Shown here one piece after another: positions 44,913-52,553 of a stretch of DNA of 64,000 bases. Under the pieces are notes generated by a model. The model did no database searches, was not told the DNA's origin, and saw nothing but the letters and a program-made list of their open reading frames with translations. How positions within the stretch are numbered: position 1 is the stretch's first letter; each line of letters starts with the position of its first letter. The translations under genes were made by a program, and so were the position numbers. Source of the stretch: Allotamlana fucoidanivorans (GTDB lineage Bacteria > Bacteroidota > Bacteroidia > Flavobacteriales > Flavobacteriaceae); contig NZ_VDCS01000010.1 in NCBI RefSeq assembly GCF_006265225.1, positions 124,001 to 188,000 on the forward strand, written 5' to 3'.

Positions 44913-45107
44913 TTAACTAATCCATTGAAAGTAAGTAGTAATAACTTTACTGAATACTGTATCGATACCCCAAATAGCAAGAGAAAAAACAATTGAAAAT
45001 ACTGCAACCAATACAGTTAAACTCTGTCCTTCAGCCCAAGTAGGCCAAGTCACATTATTTTTTAACTCTCCAAATGAATCTTTTATGTAATTTACAAATC
45101 CTGCCAT
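44913..45107 (-). CDS. secE: Protein translocase subunit SecE
   Basis: 64 residues, the short single-helix form. The cytoplasmic helix (FVNYIKDSFGELKNNVTWPT) with conserved Trp-Pro and one membrane helix (about 31-51). Holds SecY together in the inner-membrane translocon. Lies between tRNA-Trp and nusG. Confidence 0.95.
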   Translation of the reverse strand: MAGFVNYIKDSFGELKNNVTWPTWAEGQSLTVLVAVFSIVFSLAIWGIDTVFSKVITTYFQWIS

Positions 45108-45174
45108 TTTGTTATTTTCTTTTTTTTAGACACGTTAAAATGTTTTTCAACCTATTTAACTATCTGTTTTTTTG

Positions 45175-45247
45175 CACGGGTTGCGAGACTCGAACTCACG
45201 ACACCTGGTTTTGGAGACCAGTGCTCTACCAACTGAGCTAAACCCGT
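45175..45247 (-). tRNA. tRNA-Trp (anticodon CCA)
   Basis: 73-nt cloverleaf: acceptor ACGGGTT/AACCCGT, anticodon loop CTCCAAA, T-arm GTGAGTTCGAGTCTC, discriminator G. It sits between tuf and secE, a placement shared by many bacteria. CCA is not encoded. Confidence 0.97.
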
Positions 45248-45258
45248 AAACATAAGCG

Positions 45259-45290
45259 AAGGTATTCCTTTTAAATTTCCGGAATACCTT
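45259..45290. other. 10-bp hairpin between tuf and tRNA-Trp
   Basis: AAGGTATTCC (45259-45268) pairs with GGAATACCTT (45281-45290), 12-nt loop, no U-tract in either direction. More likely an RNA processing or stability element than a terminator, since secE lies downstream with no other visible promoter. Confidence 0.5.
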
Positions 45291-45321
45291 TGCTCATTTA
45301 TATTCTTATTAAACTATTGTA

Positions 45322-46509
45322 TTAGTCTAAAATTTCAGTTACCTGACCAGCACCAACTGTTCTACCTCCTTCACGGATAGCGAAACGTAAACCTACGTTC
45401 ATTGCAATTGGCTGAATTAACTCAACAGTAATAGTTAAGTTATCTCCTGGCATAACCATCTCAACTCCATCAGGTAAAGAAATGTTACCAGTTACATCAG
45501 TTGTACGTACGTAGAACTGTGGACGGTAGTTATTGTGGAAAGGCGTATGACGACCACCCTCTTCTTTTTTCAAGATATAAACCTCTGCTTTAAATTTAGC
45601 GTGAGGAGTTACAGAACCAGGCTTAGTGATTACCATACCTCTAGAGATTTGAGTTTTCTCAATACCTCTTAATAAGATACCAGCGTTATCACCAGCTTCA
45701 CCTCTATCTAATATTTGACGGAACATCTCAATACCAGTGATAGTAGAAGTTAACTTCTCAGCTCCCATACCAATGATTTCAACAGGATCTCCAGTTTTAG
45801 CTACACCAGTTTCAATACGACCAGTTGCTACAGTACCACGACCAGTAATAGAGAATACGTCTTCGATAGGCATTAAGAAAGGCTTATCCATATCACGTAC
45901 AGGCTCTTCAATCCAGTTATCACAAGCATCCATTAACTCCATTACAGTATCAACCCATTTTTGCTCACCGTTAAGTGCACCTAAAGCTGAACCTGAAATT
46001 ACAGGACCATTATCTCCATCGTACTCATAGAAGTTTAATAGATCTCTTACTTCCATATCTACTAACTCTAAAAGCTCTTCATCATCAACCATATCAACTT
46101 TGTTTAAGAAAACAACGATACGAGGAATACCTACTTGACGACCTAATAAGATATGCTCACGAGTTTGTGGCATAGGACCATCAGTAGCAGCAACCACTAA
46201 GATAGCACCATCCATTTGAGCAGCACCAGTTACCATGTTCTTAACGTAATCCGCGTGACCTGGACAGTCAACGTGAGCATAGTGACGGTTAGCTGTTTGA
46301 TATTCTACGTGAGATGTATTAATTGTAATACCTCTTTCTTTCTCTTCAGGAGCGTTATCAATTTGATCGAAGTCTTTTGCTTCAGATAAACCTGCATCAG
46401 CTAATACTTTAGTAATAGCAGCAGTTAAAGTTGTTTTACCGTGATCTACGTGTCCAATTGTACCAATATTTAAGTGTGGTTTTGAACGATCAAAAGTTGC
46501 CTTTGCCAT
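45322..46509 (-). CDS. tuf: Elongation factor Tu
   Basis: 395 residues. GTPase motifs [10 protein letters not shown] (about 19-28), [20 protein letters not shown] and the SALGAL segment; domains II and III follow, ending [19 protein letters not shown]. Delivers aminoacyl-tRNA to the ribosome. Between tRNA-Thr(GGT) and tRNA-Trp, in a common transcription unit. Confidence 0.99.
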   Translation of the reverse strand: MAKATFDRSKPHLNIGTIGHVDHGKTTLTAAITKVLADAGLSEAKDFDQIDNAPEEKERGITINTSHVEYQTANRHYAHVDCPGHADYVKNMVTGAAQMDGAILVVAATDGPMPQTREHILLGRQVGIPRIVVFLNKVDMVDDEELLELVDMEVRDLLNFYEYDGDNGPVISGSALGALNGEQKWVDTVMELMDACDNWIEEPVRDMDKPFLMPIEDVFSITGRGTVATGRIETGVAKTGDPVEIIGMGAEKLTSTITGIEMFRQILDRGEAGDNAGILLRGIEKTQISRGMVITKPGSVTPHAKFKAEVYILKKEEGGRHTPFHNNYRPQFYVRTTDVTGNISLPDGVEMVMPGDNLTITVELIQPIAMNVGLRFAIREGGRTVGAGQVTEILD

Positions 46510-46581
46510 GTTTTTTAATAATTTTAATCTTAGTTATATAATAATATTAGTGTACTCTGTTTTTTACCTCTAATATATTAG

Positions 46582-46653
46582 AGCCAATGACGAGATTTGA
46601 ACTCGTGACCTCTTCCTTACCAAGGAAACGCTCTACCCCTGAGCTACACCGGC
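46582..46653 (-). tRNA. tRNA-Thr (anticodon GGT)
   Basis: 72-nt cloverleaf: acceptor GCCGGTG/CATTGGC (two G-U pairs), anticodon loop TTGGTAA, T-arm CACGAGTTCAAATCTCG. Fourth tRNA of the tRNA-tuf operon. A perfect palindrome CTAATATATTAG (46570-46581) abuts its 3' end and may aid 3' processing. Confidence 0.96.
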
Positions 46654-46720
46654 GTAAAGTTTTTATTTCCTATTCTCTCAAAAGCCTTATATATTAAGAC
46701 CAATTAATTGAAAGAAGAGA

Positions 46721-46738
46721 TTCCTGCCTTCGCAGGAA
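46721..46738. repeat. Small hairpin between tRNA genes, probable dispersed repeat
   Basis: TTCCTGC (46721-46727) and GCAGGAA (46732-46738) around a CTTC tetraloop, in the context GAGATTCCTGCCTTCGCAGG. Near-identical hairpins are scattered through many Bacteroidota genomes. Confidence 0.55.
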
Positions 46739-46743
46739 TTTAG

Positions 46744-46816
46744 AGCGGGAGACCGGGTTCGAACCGGCGACATTCAGCTTGGAAGGCTGACGCTCTACCA
46801 ACTGAGCTACTCCCGC
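46744..46816 (-). tRNA. tRNA-Gly (anticodon TCC)
   Basis: 73-nt cloverleaf: acceptor GCGGGAG/CTCCCGC, anticodon loop CTTCCAA, T-arm GCCGGTTCGAACCCGGT. Third tRNA of the operon. Confidence 0.97.
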
Positions 46817-46845
46817 AAATTTTAAAATTCAAACTTCAATTTTAG

Positions 46846-46928
46846 TGGGGAGAGCAGGATTCGAACCTGCGAAGGTAAAAACCAACAGATTTACAGTCTG
46901 TCCTCGTTGGCCGCTTGAGTATCTCCCC
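46846..46928 (-). tRNA. tRNA-Tyr (anticodon GTA)
   Basis: 83-nt tRNA with a long variable arm (class II), acceptor GGGGAGA/TCTCCCC, anticodon loop CTGTAAA, discriminator A. Second tRNA of the operon. Confidence 0.97.
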
Positions 46929-46960
46929 AATGAATTTTATCAATATTTCTTAAGAACTTG

Positions 46961-47034
46961 AGCCGATAGAGGGACTCGAACCCACGACCTGCTGATTACA
47001 AATCAGCTGCTCTAGCCAGCTGAGCTATATCGGC
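46961..47034 (-). tRNA. tRNA-Thr (anticodon TGT), operon copy
   Basis: 74-nt cloverleaf, identical to the copy at 28789-28862. First tRNA of the order Thr-Tyr-Gly-Thr-tuf, the same as E. coli thrU-tyrU-glyT-thrT-tufB. Confidence 0.97.
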
Positions 47035-47056
47035 TTTTCTTACCTTTTTTACATAT

Positions 47057-47083
47057 AAAAAAAGCCCGCTATTTCTAACGGAC
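47057..47083 (-). terminator. Terminator of the hpf operon
   Basis: On the minus strand GTCCGTTA and TAGCGGGC pair fully (two G-U pairs) around a GAAA tetraloop, then seven T. It lies 54 bp after the hpf stop and only 23 bp before the first tRNA. Confidence 0.7.
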
Positions 47084-47085
47084 TG

Positions 47086-47116
47086 CAAATGTATATATTT
47101 TTTATTTTATTCAAAA
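47086..47116 (-). promoter_or_regulatory. Probable promoter of the tRNA-tuf operon
   Basis: On the minus strand, -33 TTTTG (47112-47116) and -7 TACATTTG (47086-47093, full consensus), 18 bp apart. The predicted start falls at the first base of the hpf terminator hairpin. Confidence 0.55.
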
Positions 47117-47136
47117 CATATTTTAACAAATTTTTG

Positions 47137-47439
47137 TTATAAATGCGTTCTTAATTTTTCTTTTCGCTTTATTAACTGTCTTTCAAGTGAGGCTACAGCC
47201 ATATCTGCTCCTTCTTCAAAGGTTTTACATTGTTTTTTTACCACAAAACTATCTCCTGGAACACTTACCCTTGCCTCAAATATTTTATTCTCTTTTTCAC
47301 TTGTATTTTCTACTTTTAAATACACATCAGATTTAATTACCTTGTCGTAAAACAAATCCAACTTATCCATACGTTTTTGAATGAATGTGATTAATTTCTT
47401 ATCAGCATTAAAATTAATTGATTGGGTGTTTACTTTCAT
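47137..47439 (-). CDS. hpf: Ribosome hibernation promoting factor, short form
   Basis: 100 residues; the S30AE/YfiA domain only, with INFNADKKLITFIQKRMDKL and the basic C-terminus RQLIKRKEKL. Binds the decoding site of idle 70S ribosomes and helps dimer formation. It follows xerC by 39 bp and so is probably co-transcribed. A terminator comes next. Confidence 0.93.
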   Translation of the reverse strand: MKVNTQSINFNADKKLITFIQKRMDKLDLFYDKVIKSDVYLKVENTSEKENKIFEARVSVPGDSFVVKKQCKTFEEGADMAVASLERQLIKRKEKLRTHL

Positions 47440-47478
47440 ACTCCTAATATTTTTTAGTTAGACAATAAATCAACAATA

Positions 47479-48369
47479 CTATTCCTTACCTCTAGGATGC
47501 GCATTAATATGCACTTGTTTCAATTCTGCTATACTATTGTGGGTGTAAACCTGGGTGGCAGCTAAACTTGAATGTCCTAAAAGTTCTTTAACAGCATTTA
47601 AATCGGCACCTTGGTTTAACAAATGCGTAGCAAAAGAGTGTCTTAAAATATGAGGACTCTTTTTTACCTTTGTAGATGCTAAACTAAAATACTCATTTAT
47701 TATTCTGTAAACAAGTGTTTCATAAATTTTCCTGCCTTTTTTTGTTAAAAAAAAATAATCCTCGTCAACAACACTATCCAAATCATTCCTGAAAACCAAA
47801 TACTTACGTATGTTTTCAACCACTGTATTTAATAATGGAATGAGACGTTCCTTATTTCGCTTACCTAAAACCTTAAGGGTTTTATTATTTAAATCAAAAC
47901 TAGACATTTTAAGTTCAACCAGCTCAGTGCGTCGTATTCCTGTTGAATAGAATAACTCAATAATAGTTAGATTTCTAACACTTTCAAAATCGTTTCTTGA
48001 ATTTAATACCTCCAGAACGGTTTCTATTTCATGTTCAGAAAAAGGTGTTTGCACTTTTTTACTTGTTTTTAGCGCTTTGTGTTTTGACAATGGGTTTACT
48101 TTAATATCGCCTGTTTTTAATAAAAACTTATAATAGCTATTTAAACTTGATATTTTCCTATTAATGCTCCGGTTTACTAAACCCTTTTCTACCAACAATA
48201 CAATCCAACTTCTTATTTGCGTATAATGTATTTCTTCTAAACCATTTACCTCATACTCATTTTGCATAAACTCTAAAAACTCGTTTAAATCATTTTCATA
48301 GGCCACTACAGTAAGGCGAGAGTAATTTTTCTCTAACAACAAATAATCTAAGAAAGGCTTAAACGTCAT
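47479..48369 (-). CDS. xerC: Tyrosine recombinase XerC
   Basis: 296 residues from ATG 48369 (a TTG two codons earlier is also in frame). N-terminal core-binding SAM-like domain (1-90) and catalytic domain with Arg146 (GIRRTEL), Lys170, His240, Arg243 (HILRHSFATHLL), His266 (LLGHSS) and Tyr275 (VYTH). It resolves chromosome dimers at dif with XerD. It lies between housekeeping genes, not in an element. Confidence 0.93.
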   Translation of the reverse strand: MTFKPFLDYLLLEKNYSRLTVVAYENDLNEFLEFMQNEYEVNGLEEIHYTQIRSWIVLLVEKGLVNRSINRKISSLNSYYKFLLKTGDIKVNPLSKHKALKTSKKVQTPFSEHEIETVLEVLNSRNDFESVRNLTIIELFYSTGIRRTELVELKMSSFDLNNKTLKVLGKRNKERLIPLLNTVVENIRKYLVFRNDLDSVVDEDYFFLTKKGRKIYETLVYRIINEYFSLASTKVKKSPHILRHSFATHLLNQGADLNAVKELLGHSSLAATQVYTHNSIAELKQVHINAHPRGKE

Positions 48370-48446
48370 ATACAAAGGAAAGTGTTATTTTAATTCATAA
48401 GCGTGATGAGTAAAAATACAATCTTTTAAGGAAAATTGAATCAAAA

Positions 48447-48471
48447 AAAATCCCGCATAATGCGGGATTTT
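48447..48471 (-). terminator. Terminator of rpsU
   Basis: AAAATCCCGCA / TGCGGGATTTT stem of 11 bp with a TAA loop, then eight T on the minus strand, 19 bp after the rpsU stop. Confidence 0.85.
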
Positions 48472-48489
48472 AATTTTGCTTTGTATTTA

Positions 48490-48684
48490 CTATACTTCCT
48501 CTGCGTCTCTCAACGATTGGATATATTGTGCTTTTTGAACCTGTGCTCTGCGCACCACTGAAGGCTTAGTGTAATACTTACGCTCTTGCAATTGATTCTT
48601 GATAGTGGTTCTTACAAACTTACGTTTGTAACGTTTCAACGCTCTATCTATATTTTCTCCGTCTTTTACTGGAATTATCAACAT
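48490..48684 (-). CDS. rpsU: Ribosomal protein bS21
   Basis: 64 residues, highly basic, normal Bacteroidota length (IPVKDGENIDRALKRYKRKF). bS21 sits by the 16S rRNA 3' end and, in Bacteroidota ribosomes, helps hide the anti-Shine-Dalgarno sequence. The gene has its own promoter, terminator and an unusual strong Shine-Dalgarno sequence (48694-48700), which suggests it is translated best by ribosomes that lack bS21. Confidence 0.95.
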   Translation of the reverse strand: MLIIPVKDGENIDRALKRYKRKFVRTTIKNQLQERKYYTKPSVVRRAQVQKAQYIQSLRDAEEV

Positions 48685-48693
48685 AGTGTCTTA

Positions 48694-48700
48694 ACCTCCT
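48694..48700 (-). promoter_or_regulatory. Strong Shine-Dalgarno sequence of rpsU
   Basis: AGGAGGT on the minus strand, nine bases before the rpsU ATG, full complement of the 16S anti-SD core. No other gene I checked in the window has such a sequence, as expected for Bacteroidota. Confidence 0.8.
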
Positions 48701-48722
48701 CTCTTTTAGAATTTTCAGGCCG

Positions 48723-48755
48723 CAAATATAAAAACAATCTTTAATTTTAAACAAA
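48723..48755 (-). promoter_or_regulatory. Promoter of rpsU
   Basis: On the minus strand, -33 TTTG (48752-48755) and -7 TATATTTG (48723-48730), 21 bp apart; leader of about 35 nt. Confidence 0.6.
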
Positions 48756-48770
48756 AAAAATATTTTTTTT

Positions 48771-49937
48771 TTATGTTGCTGGCTTATAAGATTTTTTGTC
48801 AATAATAATCTTTGAAAGTATTTCTCTTAGAATCTCTGAAGTTCCCCCGCCAATAGGCCCTAACCTACTATCTCGAAGCAGTCTTGCTAAAGGATAATCT
48901 TCCATATAGCCATAACCACCTAAGAACTGTAAACATTCATAAATAACCTCATCAGCCATCTTTGTTGATTTCAATTTAGACATAGTGGCTTCTTTAACTA
49001 CATATTCCCCCTTATTTAATCTAAATACAACCGAGTAATTAAACTGCTTGCACACCTCCATATCTGAATATAAATCCACATATTTATGTCTTAAGGCTTG
49101 ATACATATCTAAAGATTTACCAAATGTTTTTCTTTCAGACATATATTGTAAGGCATAATCGAGAGCATATTCTGCTCTTGCGTGGGCATTAACACCCATT
49201 ACTAAACGCTCTAGCGCAAAATGCTGCATTATATATGCAAACCCCTCATTTTCTTGACCTAACAAGTTAGTGACTGGCACCTTAACATTATCAAAAGCAA
49301 TCTCTGCTGTATCTGAAGCTCTCCAACCCAATTTATCTAATTTGGTTGCCGTGATACCTGGCGTATCTCTATCTACAACAAAAATACTCATTCCCTTATT
49401 ACCTTGCTCAGGACTCGTTTTTGCGGCCACTACTAAATAGTCACTATACACCCCATTGGTAATAAAGGTTTTAGCCCCATTAATCACATAATGATCATCA
49501 ATCTTCACGGCTGTAGTACGCATCCCTGCAACATCACTACCTCCCGATGGCTCAGAGATACATAAACAACCTATCTTATCACCAGCAATACTTGGTGCCA
49601 AATAGTTTTGTTTAATAGCTTCATCTCCTTCCGCATTAAGGTGCGTCATAGCTAAATAAACATGTGCCCAAATGGCCGCCGCAAACCCGCCTGAATTTAT
49701 TTTTTGAAGCTCCTCTTGTAAAATAACCGTGTAAAAAAGATCAAGATTTAAACCTCCATAGGCCTCAGGATAGTTAATCCCAAAAAAACCCATGTCACCA
49801 AACTTCTTCCAAATAAATCTATCAATAGTTCCCGTTTTCTCCCATTTATCAATGTGCGGTAAAACTTCTTTTTTTAAAAAATCCTGAAGGCTTTTTCTAA
49901 ACAGGTTATGCTCTTCAGTGAAGTACATGTTATTCAT
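48771..49937 (-). CDS. Acyl-CoA dehydrogenase family protein
   Basis: 388 residues: N-terminal helical domain, beta domain with CLCISEPSGGSDVAGMRTTA, FAD-binding C-terminal part with FGKSLDMYQALRHKYVDL and QFLGGYGYMEDYPLARLLRD, and the RIGGGTSEILREI motif variant (LGPIGGGTSEILRE). Oxidises an acyl-CoA to the enoyl-CoA; chain length or substrate not clear (fatty or branched-chain). Its ATG overlaps the ComEA-like gene stop by 4 bases. Confidence 0.92.
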   Translation of the reverse strand: MNNMYFTEEHNLFRKSLQDFLKKEVLPHIDKWEKTGTIDRFIWKKFGDMGFFGINYPEAYGGLNLDLFYTVILQEELQKINSGGFAAAIWAHVYLAMTHLNAEGDEAIKQNYLAPSIAGDKIGCLCISEPSGGSDVAGMRTTAVKIDDHYVINGAKTFITNGVYSDYLVVAAKTSPEQGNKGMSIFVVDRDTPGITATKLDKLGWRASDTAEIAFDNVKVPVTNLLGQENEGFAYIMQHFALERLVMGVNAHARAEYALDYALQYMSERKTFGKSLDMYQALRHKYVDLYSDMEVCKQFNYSVVFRLNKGEYVVKEATMSKLKSTKMADEVIYECLQFLGGYGYMEDYPLARLLRDSRLGPIGGGTSEILREILSKIIIDKKSYKPAT

Positions 49938-50806
49938 CTAGTTTCTTTTTCAAGATGCAAATATAATTTAATTATATCTATTTTATTTACAGGAAAGCCT
50001 TTTACTTTTTGCAATTCATCAATTGAATTATACCCTTCTTTTAATTGGCGTTGTTCTATGATTTGATGCGCCAATTCATAATCTATATAAGGAATTGTTA
50101 CCAATTGATTTACCGTAATGGTATTAATATTAAACGTCTTGATGCTTCTTGGGGTTTTTAACTCAAATACTTTCAATATGCTTTGAATAACCTCTGGTGA
50201 TAAATCATACACCTCATAAAGTTCAACCTCATCGGCAAAACCACCTTTAAACCTGTTTCTGAATTTGATAATTCTATTAGAAAGCACTTCTCCTACCCCA
50301 TTCACAACCTGAAGTTCACCTGCTGTGGCCTGATTTAAATCTTTCTTTTGATACGTTATTCTAGACGTGTTCTTTGCTGATGCTTTTTTAATACTAGAAT
50401 TATTAATCCATTCAGGAAATTTAAAATAGGGTGAGAGCACTTCTAATAACGAATCTGATACTTGAGTTACCTCTTGAAATTGTTTGGAAGAATTAATCCA
50501 TTTATTGTCTTTTCTGAATTGCAACAACCTATCAATCTCCACATTAGACATCCCCAAAACATACCCTTTATAGTCTGTAATAAAGTTAGGATTGAAAGGC
50601 GTTATTTCTGTCGATTTTTCTTTTATTTCAAGTTGTCTTAAAGAATCCACCTCTTTTTCAAACAGTAATAAGGCTTCCTCATTTACAACTAGTGGTTCTA
50701 AGGGCGCGCTTATGAAAAAATACAAACATTGAAATAAAACAATAAGTATGAGCAATAAAAAAATCCCATGACGTTGTTTTTTAGAAAACTGAAAATGGGA
50801 TTTCAT
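49934..50806 (-). CDS. Helix-hairpin-helix protein, ComEA-like
   Basis: 290 residues: one N-terminal membrane anchor (about 14-32) and several helix-hairpin-helix units, e.g. LNQATAGELQVVNGVGEVLS and the C-terminal INTITVNQLVTIPYIDYELA, ending SIDELQKVKGFP. ComEA proteins hold DNA at the cell surface for uptake; whether this one does is unproven. It overlaps the acyl-CoA dehydrogenase start and is 23 bp from the AGCS symporter. Confidence 0.78.
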   Translation of the reverse strand: MKSHFQFSKKQRHGIFLLLILIVLFQCLYFFISAPLEPLVVNEEALLLFEKEVDSLRQLEIKEKSTEITPFNPNFITDYKGYVLGMSNVEIDRLLQFRKDNKWINSSKQFQEVTQVSDSLLEVLSPYFKFPEWINNSSIKKASAKNTSRITYQKKDLNQATAGELQVVNGVGEVLSNRIIKFRNRFKGGFADEVELYEVYDLSPEVIQSILKVFELKTPRSIKTFNINTITVNQLVTIPYIDYELAHQIIEQRQLKEGYNSIDELQKVKGFPVNKIDIIKLYLHLEKETR

Positions 50807-50829
50807 AGACTTATGTTTTTAAAGTTATG

Positions 50830-52452
50830 TTACATATGTTTTGTTAAATCCTCAGCCCCTTCCTCTAAAGCTTCATGTTTAACATTTATAGCATCCATAT
50901 ACTTCGATAATTCTCGCTTAATTATTGGAGACAATATCACCACACCAATAATATTTGGTACAACCATGGCAAAAATCATGGCATCAGAGAAATCAATTAC
51001 AGCACCAAGACTTATTGAAGAACCTATAACCACGAATAATAAAAATAATAGTTTATAGACTAAGTCACTAACCTTTCCTTTTCCGAATAAAAACACCCAA
51101 CCTTGCATACCATAGTAAGACCAAGAAATCATGGTTGAAAACGCAAATAGAATTACGGCCACTGTTAACACGATAGAAAAGTGTGGTATAACCGAATCAA
51201 AAGCCGTTGCTGTAAGTTCAACCCCTTCTTTAATAGGTACACCGTACTCCATAAAACTACCATCAAAGTTGGTAATAACAATCACCAAAGCTGTCATTGT
51301 ACAAATTACAACCGTATCAACAAAAGGCTCTAATAATGCTACAATTCCTTCACTGGCAGGATAGGTTGTTCGTACCGCAGAGTGAGCAATAGCGGCACTA
51401 CCAACACCAGCTTCATTAGAAAAAGCTCCTCTACGAATGCCTTGAATCATAACCCCAATTAAACCACCTGCTATTCCTAAACCAGAAAATGCTCCTTCAA
51501 AAATTAAAGCAAAGGCATCATCAATTAAATGCCAATTGGCCCCTAAAATAACTAAGGCTGCAAGCACATAAATACCAGCCATAAAAGGCACTACCTTTTC
51601 GGTTACGGCTGCTATTCTTTTAATTCCTCCAATTATCACCACAGCCACTAAAATAGCCATAACAATACCAAAATACAATCTAGCGTTTGAGCTTTCAAGT
51701 TCAAACAACTTAATAAACTGAGCAGCCGCTTGATTTGCTTGAAACATATTTCCCCCTCCAAAGGACCCCCCAATAACAAAAATAGCAAACAACACAGCCA
51801 ACACTTTTCCAAAACCGCCCATGTTTTTCTCTCTAAACCCTTTGGTTAGGTAATACATAGGTCCACCATATACTGTACCATCTTTAGCCACATCGCGATA
51901 TTTAACCCCTAAAGTGCATTCTGCAAACTTAGAGGCCATCCCTATAAAACCTGCAAGAATCATCCAAAACGTAGCGCCAGGACCACCAATAGAAAGCGCT
52001 ACTGCTACTCCTGCAATGTTTCCTAAACCAACTGTAGCTGACAATGCTGCGGTTAGAGCTTGAAAATGAGACACCTCGCCATGGGCACTATCATCCCTTA
52101 AGGTTTCAATGATATTCTCATCTTCATTTGGTGTTTGATCTCCATATAACGTATCGGCTCCATGCTTTTCAATATCTTCATATTTTCCTTGAACTACTCT
52201 AATAGCCGTTTTAAAACCTGTAATGTTTATAAACTTAAAAAAAATAGTAAAAAACAAAGCACCACCTACTAAAACTATTAATACCCAAGGCACTTTAACT
52301 GTTTCAGAAAATGGAATTTCATAAAATATGCCTTCTACAAACCACCCCGTATAGTCTTTAAAAACGCGGTCAATTTTTTCTGGGGTTGATTCCTTTGCAA
52401 ATGTTAAAAATGGTGCTATTAAAGTAAATAATGAAAGAAAATATTTCTTCAT
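50830..52452 (-). CDS. Sodium:alanine symporter family (AGCS) transporter
   Basis: 540 residues with about ten membrane helices plus an N-terminal signal-like segment. Family motifs TAALSATVGLGNIAGVAVAL, GGPGATFWM and GIRRGAFSNEAGVGSAAIAH are clear. It imports alanine or glycine with Na+ or H+. It follows a terminator-like hairpin after the K+ channel and is followed by the ComEA-like gene. Confidence 0.93.
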   Translation of the reverse strand: MKKYFLSLFTLIAPFLTFAKESTPEKIDRVFKDYTGWFVEGIFYEIPFSETVKVPWVLIVLVGGALFFTIFFKFINITGFKTAIRVVQGKYEDIEKHGADTLYGDQTPNEDENIIETLRDDSAHGEVSHFQALTAALSATVGLGNIAGVAVALSIGGPGATFWMILAGFIGMASKFAECTLGVKYRDVAKDGTVYGGPMYYLTKGFREKNMGGFGKVLAVLFAIFVIGGSFGGGNMFQANQAAAQFIKLFELESSNARLYFGIVMAILVAVVIIGGIKRIAAVTEKVVPFMAGIYVLAALVILGANWHLIDDAFALIFEGAFSGLGIAGGLIGVMIQGIRRGAFSNEAGVGSAAIAHSAVRTTYPASEGIVALLEPFVDTVVICTMTALVIVITNFDGSFMEYGVPIKEGVELTATAFDSVIPHFSIVLTVAVILFAFSTMISWSYYGMQGWVFLFGKGKVSDLVYKLLFLLFVVIGSSISLGAVIDFSDAMIFAMVVPNIIGVVILSPIIKRELSKYMDAINVKHEALEEGAEDLTKHM

Positions 52453-52519
52453 AAGAAAGTTTTAGTTTTTAAGATATCAAACAATTGTCATGTGTAAGTC
52501 GGGCAAGATGCTAAAAAAA

Positions 52520-52538
52520 AATGATTTTATAAAACATT
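52520..52538 (-). terminator. Terminator of the PspC/K+ channel genes
   Basis: AATGATTTTATAAAACATT is a hairpin with one internal mismatch; on the minus strand nine T follow. It lies 15 bp after the channel gene stop. Confidence 0.5.
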
Positions 52539-52553
52539 GCTTGTTAAAATGGC

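Noticed and set aside
45737-46175. Antisense ORFs opposite tuf
   Set aside because: Produced by biased codon use of a highly expressed gene; no start context or family similarity.
28786-47038. 81-bp tRNA-Thr repeats as attachment sites of an integrated element
   Set aside because: The 18 kb between them holds rpoBC, ribosomal proteins and tuf, not element genes, and no integrase lies inside.
47479-48369. XerC beside a tRNA cluster as the integrase of a genomic island
   Set aside because: It has the length and motifs of the housekeeping recombinase and lies in an operon with hpf, near rpsU.
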